Source: Hallella mizrahii (lineage in GTDB: Bacteria > Bacteroidota > Bacteroidia > Bacteroidales > Bacteroidaceae). Taken from it: a stretch of DNA of 64,000 nucleotides. Location of the stretch: positions 1 to 64,000 of the forward strand of contig NZ_VUNG01000011.1 in NCBI RefSeq assembly GCF_009695775.1, in the 5' to 3' direction. Shown piece after piece: positions 38,739 through 45,576 of the stretch. The notes below the pieces were generated by a model. The model saw nothing but the letters and a program-made list of their open reading frames with translations, had not been told where the DNA came from and ran no database searches. How positions within the stretch are numbered: the stretch's first letter is position 1; every line of letters starts with the position of its first letter. The position numbers were made by a program, and so were the translations under genes.

Positions 38739-38930
38739 AATAAAGCGGCACAAGAGTTCGCTGGTAAGAAAAACATAAAACCGAGGTTATGAATGATTTC
38801 ATTTCCTATAGCCTTTCTCCTAAACTTCGGCACATGGTCCCAAGCACAGATAGAGCGTTATTATTACCACGACGATATCATCAGGGCTTTCTAAAATAAT
38901 TGTGAGCAGATTTAGGAGGTGCTGAATATT

Positions 38931-39150
38931 TTATGCGCTCTGCGCAATTTTACGCGATAGCGATTTTCGTCACGGGCAGGCTTTGTCCCCCGTAGGGGGT
39001 GGTGCTGAGGTGATGGGGCAGCCGACGAGCTTGCTCGTAAGGCTGTCCCCATCACCTCAGCACCATAGCTCCATGGGGAGCTAAAGTCTGTACGTGACTA
39101 TTTTCCAAAAACTTATTCTCGATTCAGGGTGACGCATTGACGAAGTCAGG
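38931..39150 (+). repeat. Structured repeat element, copy 3
   Basis: Hairpin TGCGC-TCT-GCGCA (38934-38946), closing stem 38969-38984 with 39083-39098 (paired with G-U changes), hairpin CCCCC-GTA-GGGGG, long central hairpin 39001-39023 with 39041-39064 around CGAGCTTGCTCG, hairpin GCTCC..GGGAGC. The right flank (CTCGATTCAGGGTGACGCAT, GACGAAGTCAGG) is shared with copy 4, which is inverted relative to it. Confidence 0.8.
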
Positions 39151-39162
39151 AGTATATAATGA

Positions 39163-39210
39163 AGGGGAACCATCTCCGGTCTGTACTGGGCCGGGATGTT
39201 TTTTTTGTTT
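39163..39210 (+). terminator. Terminator-like repeat of the 38280 block
   Basis: AACCATCTCCGG and CCGGGATGTT pair imperfectly before a run of eight T, followed by the same TTCTTCTCATAGGAGGCGAC and ACTAATAGTTTCATG sequence that follows the Sus terminator. No gene precedes it now, so it looks like a duplicated operon end left behind by rearrangement around copies 2 and 3. Confidence 0.45.
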
Positions 39211-39396
39211 TTCTTCTCATAGGAGGCGACGCGTCGCGAAAACTAATAGTTTCATGTCCAAGGTGAATATTCTTTCAACTCTAATTGCAATAATCCCTTT
39301 GTCGTGACATGGTCATCAAGCAACGGCCTCATCCCCAAACATAACCGAATATCGAGAATAATCTATAACCAAAACTTTCTTCCACTGACTCATAGT

Positions 39397-39900
39397 TTAT
39401 TCTTTTGGCTTTTCATTGAAGAGTTGGATTGTGTCTGCAAATTTCTCCGCTATCTTGTCAAATCGAGGATTGTCATTTCTAACAATGATTGTTGCATAAT
39501 TCACCACTCCGTTCTCGTCTTTTACAGAAGATGACCAGAAAGAAACATTCCAATTCTTTTTATGATAATTGATCCAATAACTAAATAGTCGGTTACGCAT
39601 CGACTGTTTGCCGTCTCCCGTTTCGCAAATGTAAAGCATAACCTCATTGTTCTGAAGAAAGAAATTCTCTACGATGGCAATAATTGTCTGCCGCACCTTT
39701 GAATCGCGTGGCGACTTCTTATTATTGATGTTAACTATAGCAAACTGCCAAACCAGCTCTTCAGGCAAAGAGACATCATCAGGATCAAAGCCCGCATAAT
39801 ATTTGACGCCATAATCGGTTTGGAAACTCACATAGGAGTCTCCAATACTGTTGACGAGATAAGGTGACTTCTCGTTTATCTTGTCAACATCAAATTTCAT
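39397..39900 (-). CDS. Uncharacterised DUF6169-like protein
   Basis: A 167-residue soluble protein without signal or membrane span. It opens with a beta-rich segment (YVSFQTDYGVKYYAGFDP), has a central helix (RQTIIAIVENFFLQNNEVMLYICETGDGKQSMRNRLF) split by the catalytic-looking CETGDGKQ, and ends with FWSSSVKDENGVVNYATIIV. I recall this pattern from small Bacteroidetes proteins of family DUF6169, whose function is unknown. Its ATG overlaps the stop of the 49-residue gene upstream (ATGA), so the two are co-translated, an arrangement like toxin-antitoxin pairs. Toxicity is only a possibility. Confidence 0.65.
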   Translation of the reverse strand: MKFDVDKINEKSPYLVNSIGDSYVSFQTDYGVKYYAGFDPDDVSLPEELVWQFAIVNINNKKSPRDSKVRQTIIAIVENFFLQNNEVMLYICETGDGKQSMRNRLFSYWINYHKKNWNVSFWSSSVKDENGVVNYATIIVRNDNPRFDKIAEKFADTIQLFNEKPKE

Positions 39901-40046
39901 AGAACTTCTATATATGTTGGCTTTGCGCCATTGCTCTTCTCATATTCTTCAACGGCTATCTTCGTCAACTTGTCGACGAGGTTCTTTTTCACTTGCTTGG
40001 CATTATGAAGCCGTTGTAATGCTTGTTCTCTTGTCATCGTTTCCAT
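39897..40046 (-). CDS. Small partner protein (49 residues) of the DUF6169-like gene
   Basis: The short frame reads METMTREQALQRLHNAKQ and continues as a charged helix to PTYIEVL. An inner ATG at 40037 has a better placed AAGGA, giving 46 residues. A -7 box (TATCTTTG) lies 27 bp upstream and the stop overlaps the next ATG by 4 bp. The layout (promoter, tiny charged protein, coupled partner) supports a real gene, with the small protein as the possible antidote or regulator. Confidence 0.6.
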   Translation of the reverse strand: METMTREQALQRLHNAKQVKKNLVDKLTKIAVEEYEKSNGAKPTYIEVL

Positions 40047-40072
40047 ATCCTTTTCCTTTTTACTTCATTGCA

Positions 40073-40080
40073 AAGATAAG
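40073..40080 (-). promoter_or_regulatory. -7 promoter element of the two-gene DUF6169 module
   Basis: The minus strand reads TTATCTTTGCA with TATCTTTG at the normal place before the 49-residue gene. No other promoter is visible for the pair. Confidence 0.5.
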
Positions 40081-40105
40081 TTTTTCTTGTGATTCTTCCA
40101 AATAA

Positions 40106-40525
40106 TCAGCCACTTATCTTCTCCCAGTTCTTGTTTATCTCTTCCATCAGCTTGTTGGCCTCGGCGTTCAGCTTGTTGAGCTCGGCATGAATCTCGGTCA
40201 TGCGCTCGTGGAAGTCAACGCCATCGTCCTCCTGGGCCGCCACGCCTACGTATGCGCCGGGTGTGAGGCTATAGTTCTTCTCGGCTATCTCGCTGGTGGT
40301 GGCAATCTTGCACAGTCCGGCAACGTCCTGATAGATGCCTTCATCACCAAACTTGTCGACAAGCCATTGGCGGTCATCAATGACGGTGATGATGGACTGC
40401 AAGACACTGATGAAGTCGTCGCCCTTCTGCCGCATCGGCTTGACGTCACGCTTCTTCAAGTTCTTTGCGGCTGCGTTCATGCAGTTCTTTGTCTGCTCGA
40501 TTAGTTGTTCAAGCCTTTCACGCAA
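40106..40525 (-). pseudogene. C-terminal remnant of a type I restriction methylase (HsdM)
   Basis: The 139-codon frame (opened by TTG) matches the end of HsdM subunits: LVDKFGDEGIYQDVAGLCKIAT, then SLTPGAYVGV, EDDGVDFHERM and a closing coiled coil ELNKLNAEANKLMEEINK. The AdoMet-binding and NPPF catalytic parts are absent. Upstream (40530-40680) another frame encodes a fragment that includes HFFGTMPLFDEDLLHC, out of frame with this one. No HsdS or HsdR gene is left, so this is debris of a lost restriction system. Confidence 0.65.
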
Positions 40526-40753
40526 TGCAGCAGGTCTTCGTCAAAAAGCGGCATGGTGCCAAAGAAATGTGCACGGGTATCTTCGTCGATAGCCTCGGCA
40601 AACAGTCACCGACACAATCCAAAGAAATGGCGAAAGCCGGAATGCATCATTATTTTCTTTGACAAAACATCTTCATCCCGACCTTCGCTTCCAGAGAAAA
40701 TTCCTTGCCGAAAACGATGAGAAACGGGGCTCTTGATGACAAAAAACAAGTTT

Positions 40754-41005
40754 GTCCCGGACAAACAACCGAGATGACCCGGTCATCTCAGTTGTTTTAT
40801 AGTGAGAAAACGGTGAGATGACCGGGTCAAAACAGTGAGATGATCGGGTCAAAACAGCCTTTTTTCCACAATAAAAAAGTGATTAAAAATCAAAGTTACT
40901 GATATTCAGCAAGTTAGAAAACAGCCCGAAAATCGCGAAAAATCGGGCAAGTGGCCATCCGTTTTCAATTTTCGCCTTCTCAGAGCCCGTTTTTTGTCAG
41001 TTTAT
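40754..41005 (-). repeat. AT-rich element ending in 22-bp CATCTC repeats, copy 2
   Basis: On the minus strand it begins AATAAACTGACA, carries a GCCCGA/TCGGGC hairpin with CGCGA in the loop, and ends with 22-bp units of TCATCTCACTGTTTTGACCCGG type at 40835-40856 and 40813-40834. Two more units in opposing orientation at 40780-40801 and 40762-40779 form a palindrome. It is a divergent inverted relative of 2516-2789. Confidence 0.55.
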
Positions 41006-41195
41006 TAAACAGATAGAGACAAGAAGTATAGAGATAGTATTGGCATTTTCTCCCACCCTCACCCAAGCGAAAAGATAATCATAAGGGTAACAGGAACAAA
41101 TGAATCATAGCGGAATGAACACGTATTTTTTCAAATACATTTGATTTTTCGCGTAATTTGCAGTGGCTTTTCAAGTGTATTTGATTTTTTATCGC

Positions 41196-41203
41196 TATCT
41201 TTG
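41196..41203 (+). promoter_or_regulatory. -7 promoter element of the truncated ATPase gene
   Basis: TATCTTTG lies 17 bp before the ATG at 41220. The preceding 70 bp consist of two similar stretches (CAAATACATTTGATTTTT and CAAGTGTATTTGATTTTT), a small tandem duplication of the promoter region. Confidence 0.5.
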
Positions 41204-41219
41204 CAAAAACATTAGAGCT

Positions 41220-41453
41220 ATGGACGAAAGGTTGGAAAGAATATCGAGGTTGAACTATTGGCAGGGAAACCATTTCGAAAATGGGATAGAACGGAAACTC
41301 TATCTCGACCGCATCATGCCCTTCACGGGCAACCGAGTCATCAAGGTGATGACCGGACAACGACGAGCCGGAAAGAGTTGGTTGATGCGGCAAATTGTAA
41401 CAGAATTGCTCGACAGGGGTATGGCCAAGCCCCATCAGATACTCTATATTAAC
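41220..41453 (+). pseudogene. N-terminal fragment of an AAA-type ATPase (AAA_14/DUF4143 type), cut by IS607
   Basis: The 78 codons from the ATG at 41220 encode LNYWQGNHFENGIERKLYL, the P-loop GQRRAGKSWLMRQI and the first part of the next strand (HQILYIN), where family members continue with an acidic LED segment. Here the frame runs into the left end of the IS607-type transposon. No remaining part of the gene is found beyond the other end of the transposon, so the gene is lost or the flanks were rearranged. Confidence 0.75.
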
Positions 41454-41600
41454 GTTATTAAAAGTATTAAATGTGTTAATAATTATTCTACTTTTTACAT
41501 ACTTCCTGCAACCGTTTGAAACGGATTGCGGTATCGTATCGGACATAACGAGTGCCCGCTACCGACTATCCGAGAGAACTCGGAATCGCCGACTACTTTT
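41454..41600 (-). ncRNA. Probable omega (guide) RNA at the tnpB 3' end
   Basis: By analogy with other TnpB elements the guide RNA covers the 3' part of tnpB and runs to the transposon end. On the minus strand this region shows hairpins CCGAG-TTCT-CTCGG (inside tnpB) and CCGTTT-CA-AACGG just after the stop. The guide would be the host sequence left of 41454. Position inferred from element architecture, not from a direct match. Confidence 0.45.
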
Positions 41601-42736
41601 CTAAGGATGTTCAAGGCTCCGTTTTGATCAGCATTAATCATCTTCCCGGTCGAGGAACGGAATAGTCCGCGCTTTACCCTGCGTCCAAGATATGTTTCAT
41701 GCTTCCCAATAGGTTCAAGAGCAAGAGCATCACACTTGCTTGTATAACTTTCCTCGTGCACAATGAACTTAATTCCAATCATCTCGCACTTATAGCGGAG
41801 ATAGTCTGCCAGTCTCGCAAAAGGCATCTGAACAAACTTTTGATTGTTCTTTTTGCCCATGTCGGAGTTTTGTTTCCATCCGGCATTGTAGCCTACAACC
41901 AGCGTTCCTATACGGTTCCGCACAAGTGTATTGACAATCTGACGACTAACCTTCTGAAAGGCATCCTCGAAATAGCGGTCTCGCTTGTCGTACATACGAG
42001 TGATTCTTCTTGTCGTTCGCTTTATGCCTTGCAGATCCTTGATAGACTGCAAGTGAGAGAGTGTTTTGTTAAAGTGGTTATTGTAAGATTTGAGATATTT
42101 GCCGCTATAAATCGTGCAGCCTTCAGAAGTAACCATCGTAGCGAGGTTATCAAGTCCAAGGTCGATAGAAGCGTATTTTGCCTTATCAACATCAGCTTGC
42201 TCTATTTCCTTTTCATAGACAATTTCGACCTTGATGTTACGGCTGTTGGGTATTAAGCGCACCTGGTGTACCGACTTTAGATTCCCGCCATATTTCTCCC
42301 ATTGGGGTACAGAGACAAACAAATCCTTAGCAAGTCGGATTCTCCCATCCTTAATACTGCACGCATAATTGGTATAATACATATTAAACATACCACCACG
42401 CTTCCGGTAATTAGGCATCTTAGGCACTCCCTTGTATTTTTCGGGGTGTTTCTTCCAATCCTTAATACTTTTACAGTAAGCCTTAATATTCTTGTCGAGA
42501 ACACGCAGCACCTGCTGGGAGCATTGTGATTTCAATAATCTGTAGTTACACTGGCCTTCAAGGTTGAGGGCCTTTTTCATGAGCTTATCCATGTCGTTAT
42601 ACCATAGCCACGTACCGTCGGCATCCAGTTGCTGACGGAACAGATACAGCGCCTGATTGTACAGATTGTTTGAAATTCTAAACAACCTGTCAAGTTCTTC
42701 CGTGTGGCGTATGTAAAACTTATAGACTAATCTCAT
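41495..42736 (-). CDS. tnpB: TnpB RNA-guided nuclease of the IS607-type element
   Basis: A 413-residue TnpB with an apparently intact RuvC site: Asp192 in ASIDLGLDN, Glu328 in VHEESYTSKCD and Asp370 in NADQNG. The end GSGHSLCPIRYRNPF is typical of the family. The segment between Glu328 and Asp370 usually holds two CxxC pairs for zinc; here only Cys335 remains and the loop reads HETYLGRRVKRGLFRSSTG, a finger-less variant. The gene overlaps the end of tnpA by 17 bp. Expected role: guided cleavage at the excised site, promoting retention of the transposon. Confidence 0.9.
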   Translation of the reverse strand: MRLVYKFYIRHTEELDRLFRISNNLYNQALYLFRQQLDADGTWLWYNDMDKLMKKALNLEGQCNYRLLKSQCSQQVLRVLDKNIKAYCKSIKDWKKHPEKYKGVPKMPNYRKRGGMFNMYYTNYACSIKDGRIRLAKDLFVSVPQWEKYGGNLKSVHQVRLIPNSRNIKVEIVYEKEIEQADVDKAKYASIDLGLDNLATMVTSEGCTIYSGKYLKSYNNHFNKTLSHLQSIKDLQGIKRTTRRITRMYDKRDRYFEDAFQKVSRQIVNTLVRNRIGTLVVGYNAGWKQNSDMGKKNNQKFVQMPFARLADYLRYKCEMIGIKFIVHEESYTSKCDALALEPIGKHETYLGRRVKRGLFRSSTGKMINADQNGALNILRKVVGDSEFSRIVGSGHSLCPIRYRNPFQTVAGSM

Positions 42737-43322
42737 TTTTCAAATCCTCTTCCATTATTTCGAGTTTCTTTTTTCTCCTGCGTGAATACATCCGCATAGC
42801 GAAGCAATGAAGCATCGAAATGATTTCCTCGAATATCTCTGTCTCGTTTGCCTTATCGTCCGTATCATTGATGACTATTATCTCGCATCCAAACTCGCTG
42901 AACAGTCTCTTGAACATATCGAATGATATGCGAGAAAGTCTATCTTTGTACGTAATGTACAACCTGCTAACTTTGAAATTAAGTATCTCGTCAAGAAGTT
43001 GTCTGAACTGCTTGCGGTCAAAATTCATTCCGCTCGCAATGTCCTTATAAGACTTGCTGACCTTAATGCCATTCTTGTTACAATAGTCAATCAAAGTCTT
43101 TTCTTGATTATCAAGGTCGGTTTTTTGTTTTGCCGTTGATACACGCGAATAGACCACGTTCATTCTTTCGGCAGCAAGTCCGGCCTTGCGATATACGTCA
43201 TCATCGTTGTAGTCATACGTTCCGTTTGGCAACTTAACGACTCTTATATCTTTTTTCTTCACGTACTGCACGAGCGTCTGGCGCGATACATGCAATATCT
43301 TTAACACCTTAGCACTCTTCAT
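42720..43322 (-). CDS. tnpA: IS607-family serine transposase TnpA
   Basis: A 200-residue protein from the ATG at 43322; an in-frame start 27 bp upstream exists. It has an N-terminal MerR-like helix-turn-helix (AKVLKILHVSRQTLVQYVKK) and a serine recombinase domain with YSRVST (nucleophile Ser62, Arg60 before it) and YKDRLSRISF. The end is rich in Arg/Lys. A TATCTTTG box lies only about 5 bp before this ATG, so the transcript would be almost leaderless, or the promoter lies further up and the longer start is used. Confidence 0.9.
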   Translation of the reverse strand: MKSAKVLKILHVSRQTLVQYVKKKDIRVVKLPNGTYDYNDDDVYRKAGLAAERMNVVYSRVSTAKQKTDLDNQEKTLIDYCNKNGIKVSKSYKDIASGMNFDRKQFRQLLDEILNFKVSRLYITYKDRLSRISFDMFKRLFSEFGCEIIVINDTDDKANETEIFEEIISMLHCFAMRMYSRRRKKKLEIMEEDLKNEISL

Positions 43323-43394
43323 ATCGCAAAGATAAGAAGAAGAATTCAAATAATCAAATATTTCTACATAGTTTTAATGGTTTTTATTATTATA

Positions 43395-43511
43395 GGGCTT
43401 TGACGCTTTTGGCCGCCTCTCCCTCGCAAGCAAGCCTTGGTATTAGGTTTCTGTACGTCGGGGCAGATGTTTGCCGCTGACTTCTTTCAGATTCCATCTC
43501 GCGATGGACAC
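43395..43511 (-). pseudogene. Group II intron fragment, second part of domain I
   Basis: The minus strand reads GTGTCCATCGCGAGATGG, then AATCTGAAAGAAGTC, GGCAAAC, GACGTACAGAAACCTAATAC and AAGGCTTGC, in the order and spacing of domain I of bacterial group II introns. The part that should precede it (GGGTGTAAGTCCC to GACAAGGGTGTC) is 3.7 kb away at 47204-47290. No intron reverse transcriptase, domain V or domain VI is present. Recognition is by remembered consensus. Confidence 0.6.
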
Positions 43512-44017
43512 AACACCTTATTCATATACGGAGATTCCTTCGCTATTTGCTCAAAAGCTCTTTTGATACTCCGTTTGTTTCTATTGTTGTTTTCGACAAT
43601 TCGGCAGATTTAAAAGTTCATGTAAGAAATCATATTGTGGTAAACAGATACAACTTAAATTATGCAATATAATTGTTTTATTATTATTTCACCGCAATCT
43701 TTATAGAATCCTTACCTACTTTGGCGATAACTAATAATTCGTTTACGGCAAAAGAGGCTGCACCATTCGCTGCAACCGAAGAGCCGAGATACTTGCCATC
43801 AGTAGCATAGAACTTCACCACTTCGCCATTATCAAGTCCAGAGAGAGTAACAATACCATCATGGGCAGAAGCCACAACGCCACGTGTTTTTACCATATTG
43901 ATATTGGTACCAGTATCCAAGTTTGCATTAATCCAATAAAGCGTAGCCTCCGCCTTATCAGATGCTTTATATCCATCTGCTGTAGCATAAACAGAAATAT
44001 TATAGGCTGCAGAAAGA
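43512..44017 (-). repeat. 506-bp duplication of the BspA gene 3' end (copy A)
   Basis: This block matches 47329-47834 at the same length with few substitutions. It includes the last 112 codons or so of the BspA-type gene, with the tail IAKVGKDSIKIAVK, and about 170 bp downstream. It is joined to the end of the DUF6261-like gene in a different reading frame (at CTTTCTGCAGCC) and to the group II intron fragment on the other side. The tail frame is open from 44097 to 43684. Confidence 0.85.
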
Positions 44018-44809
44018 TAGTGTTGTGCCACCACCAATTGTACCTCCTGTTGAGCCTCCAGTAGAACCTCCACTTGTTGTTCCTCCAGTATTACCACTTG
44101 TCTGAGTAGAGCCAGACTTTTGACTTATAACTTCACGTTTGTAGTGAACAATCTCTGTGTTCACATAGTCAATAAAGCTAAGATACTTGCTGTCGCCCTC
44201 TATCAAAGCATAAGCATTCACAAACTTCACCAGCTGGCGGTAAGCCTCATCGCTTGTCTTGCGTGATGCTTTTAATGCACCAACAGCCTTTGCCATACGC
44301 TCGTCTGTGCGTGTTGCTGTCAACGTGCGTACTTTTTCATTGGCTGCTTTCAGAGCAGTAACGAATGCACCAAGCGAAAGTGTTTGAATCTCGCTTGAAT
44401 ACTTCTTTTCCAAGTCATCGATAAAATTCATCAACAATCCCGTTTCCTTGTCAAGTTGCATCTTTGGGTCGATGGCATAGTCCTTGATGTGTTGCGTCAG
44501 TACCTTTGCTGCTTTTGCCATGTTCTCTACAGGCAGATTCCTGAAGCCATTAACAGCCTTTTTGTAACCGCTGTAAAGTCCGTCACGCTCAGCATCGGCA
44601 GTAGCGATCTCATCTGTCAGCATACTTTTTTGCGAGATTTTCAAGTCCTCATCTTCTTGCTCCATGGCAGCCTTTAGCGAGACAATCTGTGCGCTGAGCT
44701 TACTCTTTACATTCGCATCGGCCTCAGCACGTGCCAACACGTTTGAAATAAACAGAAAATGTGCGCCGTTGTTTAGACGCTCCAAGCTAAGAGTACCAAT
44801 TTCGCTCAT
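44000..44809 (-). CDS. DUF6261-like cytoplasmic protein with a scrambled C-terminal end
   Basis: A 269-residue, mostly helical protein without signal peptide (MSEIGTLSLERLNNGAHFLF). Helical repeats fill residues 10-230, followed by a Gly/Ser/Thr linker (SGSTQTSGNTGGTTSGG, then STGGSTGGTIGGG). I recall this as the DUF6261 family of Bacteroidetes; function unknown. The native gene ends near codon 262, where the duplicated BspA tail was joined. The frames do not match, so translation stops six residues later (LSFCSL). A single-base shift would fuse the surface-sorting tail to it. Confidence 0.7.
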   Translation of the reverse strand: MSEIGTLSLERLNNGAHFLFISNVLARAEADANVKSKLSAQIVSLKAAMEQEDEDLKISQKSMLTDEIATADAERDGLYSGYKKAVNGFRNLPVENMAKAAKVLTQHIKDYAIDPKMQLDKETGLLMNFIDDLEKKYSSEIQTLSLGAFVTALKAANEKVRTLTATRTDERMAKAVGALKASRKTSDEAYRQLVKFVNAYALIEGDSKYLSFIDYVNTEIVHYKREVISQKSGSTQTSGNTGGTTSGGSTGGSTGGTIGGGTTLSFCSL

Positions 44810-44967
44810 AGTTTGATAAAAGTTTTAAGATGAATACTGTGGAAACTCCGTTTTCTGTTGCGTTAAATAGATTGTTTATGCCACTACTACATTGTTTCCG
44901 ATAATAATTCTCATGGAATCAGCCGTGCACGTTGTTTCCTTACTCTCTCCTTTGGGTTTGGTCACAA

Positions 44968-45019
44968 AAACAGCGTTTCTTGCACCATACCGTATGGAGT
45001 AATGCAAGAAACGCTGTTT
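44968..45019. other. Perfect 17-bp inverted repeat with nested palindrome
   Basis: Arms AAACAGCGTTTCTTGCA (44968-44984) and its complement (45003-45019) enclose a second small palindrome CCATA-CCG-TATGG. It lies in the 760-bp gap between the DUF6261-like and HIRAN genes. The T-run after the right arm is only three bases, so it is not a plain terminator. Short related words (GGTTTCTTG..CATGCACTATGG) recur near 45095-45120. Otherwise 44810-45576 shows no gene. Confidence 0.6.
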
Positions 45020-45231
45020 CTGCCGTCTTCCGATAATAAATTATACAATCTTCATGCCACAATCCCTTACCGACACATTTCATGCCATCGTTGACACGGT
45101 TTCTTGTATCATGCACTATGGACTTGACATATGTCTGATGTTTTCGGTCTTTATAATGGCATAATTAGACTAAAATTTCAGTTTTTACGAAACCGATAAC
45201 AAATAATGTCTTTATTCTTATGGATTTTTAG

Positions 45232-45239
45232 TAACTTTG
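45232..45239 (+). promoter_or_regulatory. -7 promoter element of the HIRAN-protein gene
   Basis: TAACTTTG followed by CAGCGC fits the Bacteroidetes -7 box. It implies a leader of about 330 nt before the chosen ATG at 45577, or use of an upstream start. Confidence 0.4.
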
Positions 45240-45576
45240 CAGCGCAATCGCAATAAATACGTTTGCAAAACATACATAAGGCGTCATCAACGCTTTGCTC
45301 ATTGAACTTTCTGAACGTAGGAAATTCAAATTGGTTGTCAATGGCATTGCAGAGAAGATGTCACGGGTAGGTTGTATAATCAACCCTCGTAGTGTGCCAA
45401 GGAGGACAAACCTCAGCGGCACACTTTTCGGGGTTATATATAACTTTCAACGTGAGATTCTATCTGTTCGTCATCAACCAATGGTTTCCTACGGCCTAGA
45501 AAGAGTGACGAGTAAGTATAGAGTCTCACGCTTTGTATTTAACAATCATATACAACAACCCTCAAAAAATGGAAGT

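Larger units (their letters stand above)
41454..43394 (-). mobile_element. IS607-type transposon (serine transposase plus TnpB)
   Basis: A two-gene transposon with a serine transposase gene and an overlapping tnpB gene, both leftward. The left boundary is set by the break in the ATPase frame near 41453. The right boundary is estimated near 43394, where group II intron-like sequence begins. Both ends are AT-rich (ATTAAAAGTATTAAATGTG; ATAATAATAAAAACCATT on the minus strand) without clear inverted repeats or target duplication, as is normal for IS607. Left and right flanks do not belong to the same gene, so deletion or rearrangement followed insertion. Confidence 0.8.

Noticed and set aside
43395..43511. 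Rightward peptide reading CTSGQMFAADFFQIPSRDG
   Set aside because: This is a known kind of false translation of the complement of group II intron domain I; the sequence is better explained as intron RNA on the minus strand.
45295..45576. 94-codon N-terminal extension of the HIRAN protein
   Set aside because: No recognisable fold, Arg-rich, and a better start with GGAAG upstream exists at 45577. It is kept only as a possibility.
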